A stretch of DNA of 64,000 nucleotides from Treponema sp. (lineage in GTDB: Bacteria > Spirochaetota > Spirochaetia > Treponematales > Treponemataceae). Of the stretch, positions 44,069 to 52,112 are shown in pieces (position 1 is the stretch's first letter; each line of letters begins with the position of its first letter). Made by a program: the position numbers and the translations under genes. The stretch spans positions 35,628 through 99,627 of the forward strand of contig JAILKS010000066.1 of the NCBI GenBank assembly GCA_024693715.1. Reading direction: 5' to 3'. The notes under the pieces are model-generated. The model worked only from the letters and a program-made list of their open reading frames with translations, was not told where the DNA came from and made no database searches.

Positions 44069-46003
44069 ATGAATAGTATACTTCACTATGATATAAGTGC
44101 TATTGTAGTTCTTCTCGTAATTCTGATTTCCATGTTATTCAGAAAGGTAATCAGTAATCATTCTACAAGAATTTTCTATTCATTAATCATCCTTTCGCTA
44201 GCGTCGACTGTTTTTGATATTTTAAGTGAATGCCATTCTTTCCCTTATTATATAAGATATGCATCACTTTATCTTTACTATTTTTCATCTTTATCTCTTC
44301 TGGTTAATTATGTTCTCTATATTATAAGTGTCATAGGAATCTGGTTCAGGTTAAAAAATAATCTGTTCAGAAAGATTGCAATTTTCTTTCCGTACTGGCT
44401 GTCGCTTGGAATGCTTTGTATTAATCCGTTCTGTCATTATTTCTTTATGATTAATCAGGATGGAAATTATCAGCGCGGGCCTTTGATTTTCTGTTTTGGT
44501 ATAATTACAACTTACTATATGCTTGCGGGGCTTTTTTCACTTTTAAGATGGCGGAAAACAATGGAGGTTTCGAAATTTGTAGTGCTGATGTGTCTGTTTC
44601 CTATCACAGTTTCCGTACTTATTTTCCAGACCTTCATAACAGATTATTATCTTATCTGTTTTTCAAATGCAATTATGCTGATTTTCCTTCAGTTTTTCGT
44701 TCAGAGAAGCGGTGAAAATCTTGATGTAAATATTTCCGTTCAAAGTTATACTGCGGCGGTTAATAATCTTCATACAATTTATAAAGTCAGACGGAATGAA
44801 TCTGTCGTGCTTTTTAAAATCCTTAATGAACAGCTTTTAAGAAGATATCTTGGAATTGATGATTATTATCTTTTGTTAAGAACTATTGCAAATGATGTTA
44901 CGCGAATAATTAAAACAGAGCGCCGCGAGGTAGATTTCTGCTATCTTCATGACAGTACGTTTGGTATTTTTTCTGAAGATATGGATATGGATCAGATGCG
45001 GCTTTTTGCAAATGAGATTGAAGCAGAGGTTAACAGAGATTTTACCGTAAAAAAGATGGATGTAAATGTCAGTTCGAAGGTTTGTGTTGTAAGGCTTCCT
45101 TCTGATTTTGACAGTGTTTCTGCATTTTTAACTTTTGTCGGAAATTTCTTTACGAAGATGCCTGAAGAACAGAATGTTGCCATCCTTTCTGAAATTGCCG
45201 GAACAAAAGATTTTAAGATGAAGAATGAGCTTGATTCAATCATCAGTCGTGCAATCAGCGAAAAGAATTTTCAGTTATACTATCAGCCGATTTATTCAAT
45301 TAAGGAAAAGAAATTTGTTTCTTCGGAAGCGCTTCTTCGTCTTATTGACGTAAAGTACGGCTTTGTATCACCAGCGTTATTTATTCCTGCGGCAGAAAAA
45401 AATGGTGCAATCCATCAGATCGGTGATTTTGTTTTAGATGGAGTATGTCGCTTTATGGGAACAAAGGAGGTTCAGGAGCTTGGTGTTGAATACATAGAAG
45501 TAAACCTTTCAACTGCACAGTGTATTGAACCTGATTTAGTTTCAAAAATTTCTGGATTTTTAGCAAAGCATAATCTTTCGACAAAGCAGATTAATCTTGA
45601 AATTACGGAAACAGCCGCTGACTTTGATCCTTCAGTTGTAGATAAAAACGTTAAGCAGCTTGCACAGCTTGGAATCAGTTTTTCTCTTGATGATTACGGA
45701 ACAGGTTATTCGAACATTAAGCGTGTTACGACACTGCCGCTTTCTATCGTTAAACTGGATAAGAGCTTTGTTGATGAAATGCATGACAAGATGATGTGGA
45801 CGGTAATCGTAAATACAATTACCATGCTCAAGCAGATGAATAAGATTATTCTTGTCGAAGGAGTCGAGGACGAAGAAACCTTCAGGGCATTTGAAAAGCT
45901 CGGCTGCGACTATATCCAGGGATATTATTTCAGTAAGCCGCTGCCGGAAAAAGAATATATTGAATTTTTAAAGAAAAATAACAGAAAGCCAAAGAACGCG
46001 TAA
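44069..46003 (+). CDS. Membrane EAL-domain c-di-GMP phosphodiesterase with degenerate GGDEF
   Basis: This 644-residue protein has about seven N-terminal helices (to about residue 215), probably a sensory membrane domain. A GGDEF-like domain follows without the G-G-D-E-F motif, so it cannot make c-di-GMP. The C-terminal EAL domain (from about 390) keeps the catalytic set: SSEALLRLID, VNLSTAQ, LEITETA, SLDDYGTGYSN, VKLDKSFV and VEGVEDEE. It should hydrolyse c-di-GMP to pGpG and so influence motility or surface life. The degenerate GGDEF may bind GTP as an allosteric site (known for similar proteins). Confidence 0.92.
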   Translation: MNSILHYDISAIVVLLVILISMLFRKVISNHSTRIFYSLIILSLASTVFDILSECHSFPYYIRYASLYLYYFSSLSLLVNYVLYIISVIGIWFRLKNNLFRKIAIFFPYWLSLGMLCINPFCHYFFMINQDGNYQRGPLIFCFGIITTYYMLAGLFSLLRWRKTMEVSKFVVLMCLFPITVSVLIFQTFITDYYLICFSNAIMLIFLQFFVQRSGENLDVNISVQSYTAAVNNLHTIYKVRRNESVVLFKILNEQLLRRYLGIDDYYLLLRTIANDVTRIIKTERREVDFCYLHDSTFGIFSEDMDMDQMRLFANEIEAEVNRDFTVKKMDVNVSSKVCVVRLPSDFDSVSAFLTFVGNFFTKMPEEQNVAILSEIAGTKDFKMKNELDSIISRAISEKNFQLYYQPIYSIKEKKFVSSEALLRLIDVKYGFVSPALFIPAAEKNGAIHQIGDFVLDGVCRFMGTKEVQELGVEYIEVNLSTAQCIEPDLVSKISGFLAKHNLSTKQINLEITETAADFDPSVVDKNVKQLAQLGISFSLDDYGTGYSNIKRVTTLPLSIVKLDKSFVDEMHDKMMWTVIVNTITMLKQMNKIILVEGVEDEETFRAFEKLGCDYIQGYYFSKPLPEKEYIEFLKKNNRKPKNA

Positions 46004-46008
46004 GTTTT

Positions 46009-46692
46009 TTACGAGGCACCCCATTGCTCGTAATATTTATCAAGCTCTGTTTTAATTTCTTCAGTGATTACAGTTTTATCGCCGTTTGTATAAAGCTCTT
46101 CTATAACGTCTTTCATTGTTATAATTGAAATTGCAGGAAAGCCGTATGTTTCAGTTATAACATCGAGAGCAGATTTTTCAGAATTACCTGCTTTTTCGAG
46201 TCTGTTTAAGCTTACGATTTCTCCGACAATTTTTATGCCGCCTTCTGATATTTCCAGTGCTTTTATCTTCGGATAAACTTCTTCGATTGACTTTCCGGAA
46301 GTCGTTACATCTTCAATAATGACAACTCTGTCGCCATCCTTTATATTGTAACCGAGGATTCCTCCCTTATCGGCACCGTGATCCTTTACTTCTTTTCTAT
46401 CACAACAGTATTTTATTTCTTTTCCATATAATTCGTAATAGGCAATAGCTGCGGTAACTGCTAAAGGAATTCCCTTGTAAGCAGGTCCAAAAAATACATC
46501 AACATCATCAAAGTTATCATGGATTGCCCTTGCATAATACTCTCCAAGCTTTTTAAGCTGACTTCCAGTGATGTAAGCACCAGCATTCATGTAAAAAGGA
46601 GATTGACGTCCGCTTTTTAAGATGAATGAACCGAATTTTAAAACCTTTGATTCAATCATAAAATTTATGAATTCTTTTTTATACTGTTCCAT
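46009..46692 (-). CDS. pyrE: Orotate phosphoribosyltransferase
   Basis: This 227-residue enzyme transfers ribose-5-phosphate from PRPP to orotate, forming OMP in pyrimidine synthesis. The PRPP-binding motif VVIIEDVTTSGKS is intact, and the N-terminal FGSFILKSGRQSPFYMNAG with GPAYKGIPLAVTAAIAYYE is typical. It is a single gene with a GAGG Shine-Dalgarno. Its stop lies five bases from the stop of the EAL gene, so the two converge. Confidence 0.95.
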   Translation of the reverse strand: MEQYKKEFINFMIESKVLKFGSFILKSGRQSPFYMNAGAYITGSQLKKLGEYYARAIHDNFDDVDVFFGPAYKGIPLAVTAAIAYYELYGKEIKYCCDRKEVKDHGADKGGILGYNIKDGDRVVIIEDVTTSGKSIEEVYPKIKALEISEGGIKIVGEIVSLNRLEKAGNSEKSALDVITETYGFPAISIITMKDVIEELYTNGDKTVITEEIKTELDKYYEQWGAS

Positions 46693-46743
46693 TGCTTTTT
46701 CCTCGAAAGCATTATATAGATTCAGGAAAAAAGAATAAAGAGT

Positions 46744-47913
46744 TTATTCTGATAAAGAGATTTTATCTGGTTTTGGAAGATTATAGTCTTCTGCGTTTTT
46801 TAAAATCCGCTGCCAGCACAATTCAGATATTGTTTTAAAAGGGATGTCTTTTTTCGGAATTTCAGGTTTCTGGATTAAAATGCATTTTCTGCTTCCGTTA
46901 TCTTCTTTGTTAACAGATGCAACGCTTTCGAAGGTTGTCCCGCTTCCAGCAAAAAAATCCATGATTACAGAATCCTTTTTTAATTGAGTTATTTTTATAA
47001 GATGAGAAATTAAGCTTACCGGCTTTGGATTATCGAAAATATTTTTTTTGCCCAGAAGCTTTTCCAAATGAATTGCCGCATTTTTTGTAGATTCCGTACA
47101 ATCGATTATATTTTGTGGGATGATTATTTCTGTCTGATTATTGAATATTTTTCTTCGAGGGACTTTATCATAATCCGGTGCAGAACCGAAATAGATTTTA
47201 TTTTCTTTGAGAAGAGCATTCATTTCATCCTTCGTACAAAGCCATTGTCTTGTCCATGAAATTCCAGACGGCGAGGTGATTGTAAAATAGTTTTTGTGTT
47301 CTGGATTACTTCTTTTTTCTGTGAAAGAAATGCTTCCGCTGAACCAGTTTCCGCGAGGATCGTTATCTGCATTTTTTGTTGCCCATTGAGTCTGGATTGT
47401 ATCGTTGAAAGGTTTTAAAGACGATTTGTTTTTTGCATAACAAAGAGTGTGCTGCTGTAAAGTACGTGACCACTGGTCTTTTTTTCCTTTGCCATGCAGC
47501 CACATAAAATCATTTACAAAATTTTTTTCACCAAAGATTTTATCACAGAGGAGTTTTAAAACATAAAGTTCACTTTGATCAATCGCGATAAAAATACATC
47601 CGTCGTCAGAAAGAAGATTTTTTGCGCACGAAAGACGACGAAAAATAAAGCTTAGCCAGGCAGAATGAGAATCAGCTTTAGAATTGAATTTGTCGTTATA
47701 GGTAAAAGCATTGCCGGTATTATACGGCGGATCTATATAGATGAGATTTATTTTTCCCGTAAAATTTTTTTCGAGTTTTTTTAAGACAGGATAATTATCT
47801 CCTTCAATAAAAAGGTTGTTTGTTAAAGGCCAGGAAGGAATTTTCAGATTTAGAGAAGAAACAGAAGAATTGTCATCCCACTTTTCGGGAAAATCTTTCC
47901 AGATAATTTCCAT
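46744..47913 (-). CDS. Site-specific DNA methyltransferase, beta-class (Mod-like), apparently solitary
   Basis: This 389-residue amino-methyltransferase has the beta-class order: motif IV (IDPPYNTGNAFTYND, D-P-P-Y) precedes the SAM motif I (MDFFAGSGTTFESVAS). D-P-P-Y enzymes methylate N6 of adenine or N4 of cytosine. The start (NLFIEGDNYPVLKKLEKNF) resembles Type III Mod subunits, but the protein is much shorter and the target-recognition region is brief. No restriction gene is adjacent on either side, so it may be a solitary methyltransferase or the remainder of a lost system. The tRNA-Thr terminator lies just upstream. Confidence 0.85.
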   Translation of the reverse strand: MEIIWKDFPEKWDDNSSVSSLNLKIPSWPLTNNLFIEGDNYPVLKKLEKNFTGKINLIYIDPPYNTGNAFTYNDKFNSKADSHSAWLSFIFRRLSCAKNLLSDDGCIFIAIDQSELYVLKLLCDKIFGEKNFVNDFMWLHGKGKKDQWSRTLQQHTLCYAKNKSSLKPFNDTIQTQWATKNADNDPRGNWFSGSISFTEKRSNPEHKNYFTITSPSGISWTRQWLCTKDEMNALLKENKIYFGSAPDYDKVPRRKIFNNQTEIIIPQNIIDCTESTKNAAIHLEKLLGKKNIFDNPKPVSLISHLIKITQLKKDSVIMDFFAGSGTTFESVASVNKEDNGSRKCILIQKPEIPKKDIPFKTISELCWQRILKNAEDYNLPKPDKISLSE

Positions 47914-47935
47914 TTTGATATAAAAAGTAAAATTG

Positions 47936-47963
47936 TTAAAAAGTTTAATTGACTAAACTTTTA
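47936..47963 (-). terminator. Probable terminator of tRNA-Thr
   Basis: On the minus strand, directly after the tRNA, AAAAGTTTA pairs with TAAACTTTT around a short loop and ends in T. The stem is A/T-rich, so its strength is uncertain. Confidence 0.55.
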
Positions 47964-47964
47964 G

Positions 47965-48037
47965 AGCCGATTGTCGGACTTGAACCAACTACCTGCACGT
48001 TACGAGGGTGCTGCTCTACCAGGTGAGCTAAATCGGC
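47965..48037 (-). tRNA. tRNA-Thr (CGT)
   Basis: The minus strand folds as a 73-base cloverleaf. The acceptor GCCGATT pairs with AATCGGC, the D-arm is GCTC/GAGC and the T-arm is GTTGG-TTCAAGT-CCGAC. The anticodon loop CTCGTAA gives anticodon CGT, which reads ACG (Thr). The anticodon stem has a C-C mismatch next to the loop (position 31-39). The discriminator is T and CCA is not encoded. Confidence 0.87.
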
Positions 48038-48067
48038 AAAAAATATGATTAAGAAAAAGATAAAATA

Positions 48068-49315
48068 TCAGCGTGTGCTTGAGTTTGAAGCTCTTGTGTC
48101 GTACATTCGCTTCATATCTACAATATTGGCAACTATGATATAGCCTTCATGTATTTCTATTTTACGTTTTTCTACAAGTTTATTTAATTCATCTCTTGCA
48201 ACTTCGCCGGAAAGTCCAGACCAGTGTGCTATATCCGAAATGTTTACATTGAAACGACGAATCTTATCTACAGGATTGATTGGAGGAGTCATTTCATCGA
48301 GCATAAGGAATACGTCTGCAATTCTTGCCTGAAGATCTTTAATGCAAAGGATTCTGAATCTTCGTTTCTGGTCATAGATTCGTTTACAGAAAAGTTTGAG
48401 AAGAATAAGTGCAATCTGAGGATTTCCTGTGATTAAAAGCTCAAAGTTATCTTTGTTGAATTCAAGACACTTTACGTTTCCGGTTGCAACACAGGTAGCA
48501 GATCTTGGGGAATTGTCGAGAATTGCCATTTCACCAAAAAATTCACCAGGCTTGAGGATATCGAGATTTTTAAGATTACCGTTTACGCTTTTTACAAGCT
48601 GAACCTTACCGCTTTGAATCAGGTAAAAACTGTCACCAGGTTCATATTCTGAAATGATGACCTCTCCAGGTTCATATTGTTTTGCGAATCTTTCAAAAGC
48701 AGGAAGTGAGAAAACTTTTAATGAATTTTCATCCTGTTCTCCTGTATCTGATGTATCCTTGAATTTATTGTGAGCGGAAGCTCTTTCATTCTGAACCTTT
48801 GCATCTGCATAAAGCTTTGCAACTTCTTCTTTTCGTGGAGTATTAGGATATCGTTTTAAAAATTTCAGATAGACATCGCAAGCAGAACGATACTGCTGGT
48901 CTTCATAAAAGCATTGAGCTACACCAAGCATTCCTGACTGCTGATCTTCTGTTATATTGTTAAGGATAGATTCTGTTTTTCTGTGAATTTGACGAAGCTG
49001 ATTTGAAAAAACCCTGAGCATTTTCATTATAAGCTGTTTATTATTGCTGATGAGGATTTCAAATTCCTGCGGGGTAAGTGCGACTGCAATAGTTGGAACG
49101 AGAGCAGTAGCAGTTTCTTCACGTTTAAAATGACCGAATGCAGATTTTACACCAAAAAATTCGCCGCTTTTTACCTGTTCTGCGACGGGTTCTCCCGATT
49201 CGATGTCGGTACTGGTGAGAAGTACAGATCCACTCTGCATAATAAAAATTCTTTCGTCTTTATCACCTTCAAAATAGATGATTGAGCCTTTTGTATATTG
49301 CATCGCTTTAGGCAT
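48068..49315 (-). CDS. Two cyclic-nucleotide-binding domains with Crp-type helix-turn-helix
   Basis: This 415-residue cytoplasmic protein has a first cNMP-binding domain (about 1-120, YTKGSIIYFEGDKDERIFIM) and a short TPR-like linker (around 130-175). A second cNMP domain follows (about 205-320) with the classic phosphate-binding cassette GEFFGEMAILDNSPRSATCV. A Crp-like winged helix ends the protein (DIAHWSGLSGEVARDELNKL). Only the second cassette has the full R-S/T-A motif; the first reads GEFFGVKSAF and lacks the arginine, so it may not bind cAMP. It is probably a transcription regulator with an extra domain. It is a single gene with AGGGGA as Shine-Dalgarno. Confidence 0.85.
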   Translation of the reverse strand: MPKAMQYTKGSIIYFEGDKDERIFIMQSGSVLLTSTDIESGEPVAEQVKSGEFFGVKSAFGHFKREETATALVPTIAVALTPQEFEILISNNKQLIMKMLRVFSNQLRQIHRKTESILNNITEDQQSGMLGVAQCFYEDQQYRSACDVYLKFLKRYPNTPRKEEVAKLYADAKVQNERASAHNKFKDTSDTGEQDENSLKVFSLPAFERFAKQYEPGEVIISEYEPGDSFYLIQSGKVQLVKSVNGNLKNLDILKPGEFFGEMAILDNSPRSATCVATGNVKCLEFNKDNFELLITGNPQIALILLKLFCKRIYDQKRRFRILCIKDLQARIADVFLMLDEMTPPINPVDKIRRFNVNISDIAHWSGLSGEVARDELNKLVEKRKIEIHEGYIIVANIVDMKRMYDTRASNSSTR

Positions 49316-49394
49316 ACTACATCCCCTGATTGCAAAAAGAATTCTGATACTACATTTTAATATATAATTGATTATATCACAAGTTTTTAAAATA

Positions 49395-49403
49395 TGCTAT
49401 TCT
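49395..49403 (+). promoter_or_regulatory. Extended -10 promoter of the PHP gene
   Basis: TGCTATTCT, an extended -10, ends six bases before the ATG at 49410. No Shine-Dalgarno or convincing -35 is present. Confidence 0.4.
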
Positions 49404-49409
49404 AAAAAT

Positions 49410-50249
49410 ATGATTGATTTACATGTTCATACAACTGCATCTGACGGTCAGTATTCTCCGTCTGAAATAATATATAAGGCTTCTGAAAAAAAAATCAGTA
49501 CAATTGCAATTACCGATCATGATACGGTAGACGGATTGAAGGAAGCTGAAAAAACAGCAAAAAAGCTTGATGTAAATTTTGTTCCCGGTGTTGAACTGAA
49601 TATAAATTTTCCAAGCGGTGAATTTCATCTTCTTGGCTTGGGTTTTAAAAAAATTTCTGATTCTCTTAAGTTGATAATTGATAATCTGGTTAAAAATCGT
49701 GATATCCGTAATCTTCAGATAATAGAAAAAATGAACGGTGATGGAGTTGACATCAGTTTTGAGGAACTTAAAAATGATTTTCCTGATACTGTAATCGGGC
49801 GTCCTCATTTTGCCGCCGAGCTTGTTAAAAAAGGAATAGTGAAAACAAGACAGCAGGCATTTGATTTGTATCTTGCACGCGGAAGAAAATGGTATGCAGA
49901 CAGAGTTGGTTCAAATCTTGATGAAGCAGTTGTCGCTATAAAGGAATCTGGCGGTGTGCCGGTAATTGCTCATCCTATGTCGCTTTATCTTTCGTGGGGA
50001 AAAATGGAAGATGTTTTCAGGGATTTTTATGAACGGGGCGTTGCGGGGCTTGAAGCTTTTCATCCTGGTGCGAGAGTTACAGAATGCCTGAGGCTTGAAG
50101 AACTTGCCGCCAAACTCGGGATGATTGTTACGGCTGGCAGTGATTTTCATGGTGAAAAAATCCGGGCGGACAGAAAACTCGGCTATACATGTGGCGGTCG
50201 TAAGATAGATGATTCAATTTGGGAAAATATCAGGGATATAATCTCATAA
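49410..50249 (+). CDS. PHP-domain phosphoesterase, YciV/RNase AM-like
   Basis: This 279-residue enzyme has the PHP metal-binding motifs in order: DLHVHTTASDGQYSP, ITDHDTVDG, GVELNINFPSG, a mid-domain HPMS and the final TAGSDFHGEK. The family hydrolyses phosphoesters; YciV (RNase AM) removes 5' nucleotides from RNA and 3',5'-bisphosphate nucleotides. Whether this protein acts on RNA or a small molecule is not known. I start at 49410, since the first motif begins there and the -10 box sits before it; an upstream ATT/ATG at 49368 would add non-homologous residues. Confidence 0.85.
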   Translation: MIDLHVHTTASDGQYSPSEIIYKASEKKISTIAITDHDTVDGLKEAEKTAKKLDVNFVPGVELNINFPSGEFHLLGLGFKKISDSLKLIIDNLVKNRDIRNLQIIEKMNGDGVDISFEELKNDFPDTVIGRPHFAAELVKKGIVKTRQQAFDLYLARGRKWYADRVGSNLDEAVVAIKESGGVPVIAHPMSLYLSWGKMEDVFRDFYERGVAGLEAFHPGARVTECLRLEELAAKLGMIVTAGSDFHGEKIRADRKLGYTCGGRKIDDSIWENIRDIIS

Positions 50250-50359
50250 TTACATAAAAATCACTTTTTTTTAAAATTTTTTTTAAATTCTTTTCCTTTT
50301 TTTATCTTTTGAAACAATAACATATAGTAGGCAAATAAATTTAGTCAGAGGTTATTGTT

Positions 50360-51931
50360 ATGCAGATTTATTCATTTTCTCCTTTTGGATACGAAGGAGC
50401 ATTGGTTACCGTAGAAATTGATTTAAGACGAGGAATTCCTGCAGTGGATATTGTTGGTCTTGCAGATGGGGCAGTGAAAGAATCACGTGAACGTATGCAG
50501 GCTGCAATTAGAAATTCTGGTTTTGAGTTTCCGAAGGAACGTGTTTTAATCAGTTTATCTCCAGCAGATCTGAAGAAGGAAGGCTCCGGTTTTGATTTAC
50601 CAATAGCATTGGGTGTTATGGTAGCTCAGAATTTGTTGAATAAACCCGATGATTTTTTGAAGGATAAGGTTTTGATAATGGGTGAGCTTGAACTTTCTGG
50701 AAAAATTCGTTCGGTCAGAGGAGTACATGCAGCTGTTTCTACTGCGGTTTCATGCGGTATAACAAAATGCATTGTTCCTGTTCAGAATGTTCAGGAGGCT
50801 AAGGAAATAAACGATGTTAAAGTTTATGGTGCTGATACTCTTGAGAATGCATTTCAAGCCTTGAAGGATGCATCCTTTTATGAATCACGTGGTGTTTCAA
50901 AGGGTGTTCCGAATTTCATTCCCGAAGGGAGTGTAATAATTGACGATGTTTATTTTCCGGAAGTCTTTCCTGGGTTTGAATTTGCGGAGTTAGAAGGACA
51001 AGGGAAGCTTGTAAGGGTTCTTCAGATTGCTGCAGCAGGTGGTCATAATGTTATTGCAGTTGGGGCTCCTGGTTGTGGAAAAACAATGGCGATTCAAAAG
51101 TTTGGCGGTATTTTACCGTTGTTGACTATAGAAGAATCGCAATCTGTTACACGAATCTGGTCGCTTGCAGGTTTAATGAAACCTTCGGAACCGTTGATAC
51201 GAATCCCTCCATTCAGAAGTCCTCATCAGACGGCTTCGATAGAAGGAATTTGCGGAGGCGGCGTAAATTGCAGACCTGGAGAGATTTCTCTTTCTCACAA
51301 TGGAATTTTATTTCTTGATGAAGCCGGGGAATTCCGTACATCTGTCCTGCAAATGCTCAGGGTTCCTTTGGAAACTGGCTGCATCACATTAAGCAGGGCA
51401 GGAAGAAATACTGTGTATCCGGCACAGTTTCAGTTACTGATGGCGGTAAATCCTTGTCCCTGCGGCAACTATGGTTCAAAAACAAAAATCTGCTTGTGCA
51501 GTGGAAAATCAATAGAACAGTACTGGAAGAAAATATCGGCTCCGTTGTTAGACAGGATTGATTTGAGGGTATTTGTTGATAATGACTCGAAGGATAGTTT
51601 TAGCCGCGAAGGATTGGAAACTACGCAAAGGATAAGGGAAGGAGTCGCTCGTGCAGTGAGAATCCAACGCGAAAGACAGGCGGTAAAAAATGCTCGTCTT
51701 ACACCTCAGGAAATGGAACTTTACTGTAAAGTAGATTTTGAATCACGGAAAATACTTGATTTTGGAATTCAGAAATATGGTTTTTCGCCGAGAGCTGTAG
51801 CCAGTCTGTTGAAGGTTTCACGAACGATTGCAGATATTGATGGCTCAGATAAAATATGTGAGAGGCATGTTCAGGAAGCAATTGAATTAAGGAAGCTGTG
51901 CAGTGATATTGTACCGGAGATTCAGTCGTAG
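50360..51931 (+). CDS. comM: YifB/ComM-type Mg-chelatase-like AAA+ ATPase
   Basis: This 523-residue protein has the ComM layout: an N-terminal Lon-like domain (TVEIDLRRGIPAVDIVGLAD, then SPADLKKEGSGFDLPIALGV), an AAA+ module (Walker A GAPGCGKT, Walker B GILFLDEAGEF) and the C-terminal Mg-chelatase domain. A zinc-like CPCGNYGSKTKICLC lies between. ComM is a hexameric helicase that promotes branch migration during natural transformation. Whether this organism is competent is unknown; ComM is found in many non-competent bacteria too. AGAGGT precedes the ATG. Confidence 0.93.
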   Translation: MQIYSFSPFGYEGALVTVEIDLRRGIPAVDIVGLADGAVKESRERMQAAIRNSGFEFPKERVLISLSPADLKKEGSGFDLPIALGVMVAQNLLNKPDDFLKDKVLIMGELELSGKIRSVRGVHAAVSTAVSCGITKCIVPVQNVQEAKEINDVKVYGADTLENAFQALKDASFYESRGVSKGVPNFIPEGSVIIDDVYFPEVFPGFEFAELEGQGKLVRVLQIAAAGGHNVIAVGAPGCGKTMAIQKFGGILPLLTIEESQSVTRIWSLAGLMKPSEPLIRIPPFRSPHQTASIEGICGGGVNCRPGEISLSHNGILFLDEAGEFRTSVLQMLRVPLETGCITLSRAGRNTVYPAQFQLLMAVNPCPCGNYGSKTKICLCSGKSIEQYWKKISAPLLDRIDLRVFVDNDSKDSFSREGLETTQRIREGVARAVRIQRERQAVKNARLTPQEMELYCKVDFESRKILDFGIQKYGFSPRAVASLLKVSRTIADIDGSDKICERHVQEAIELRKLCSDIVPEIQS

Positions 51932-51936
51932 AAAAT

Positions 51937-51965
51937 AAAAAAAAAGCGGACATAAAGACCGCTTT
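51937..51965 (-). terminator. Terminator of tRNA-Leu
   Basis: On the minus strand, directly after the tRNA, AAAGCGG pairs with CCGCTTT around a nine-base loop, followed by a run of T. It lies between the tRNA and the opposed comM stop. Confidence 0.8.
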
Positions 51966-52048
51966 TACCGGAGAAGAGACTTGAACTCTTACACGATTGC
52001 TCGCAACAGATTTTGAGTCTGTCGTGTCTACCATTCCACCACTCCGGC
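51966..52048 (-). tRNA. tRNA-Leu (CAA)
   Basis: The minus strand folds as an 83-base class II tRNA with a long variable arm (TGCGAGCAATCGTGT region). The anticodon loop is CTCAAAA (anticodon CAA, codon UUG) on a perfect stem ACAGA/TCTGT. The acceptor GCCGGAG pairs with CTCCGGT, with a G-U pair at the end. The discriminator is A and CCA is not encoded. A terminator follows. Confidence 0.92.
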
Positions 52049-52100
52049 GAATTAAGCACAATATATCAGAATAAATGGGGTTTTTCAAGTGGGAGTATGT

Positions 52101-52106
52101 TATAAT
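52101..52106 (+). promoter_or_regulatory. -10 box of the recQ-like gene
   Basis: TATAAT ends six bases before the in-frame GTG at 52113. It falls inside the frame if the upstream GTG at 52089 were the start, so it decides in favour of 52113. The -35 is weak. Confidence 0.4.
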
Positions 52107-52112
52107 AATTAT

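Noticed and set aside
44069..46003. Diguanylate cyclase activity of the EAL protein
   Set aside because: The GGDEF-like region has no G-G-D-E-F motif; only the EAL phosphodiesterase residues are kept.
46744..47913. Type III restriction-modification locus
   Set aside because: There is no res gene or other nuclease on either side; neighbours are pyrE, a tRNA and a cNMP-binding regulator.
50250..50359. Long T tracts between the PHP gene and comM as a terminator
   Set aside because: T runs are present but no convincing stem precedes them; similar A/T tracts occur in many intergenic regions here.
47965..52048. Genomic island bounded by tRNA-Thr and tRNA-Leu
   Set aside because: The genes between (cNMP regulator, PHP, comM) are ordinary chromosomal genes with no integrase, direct repeats or change in composition.
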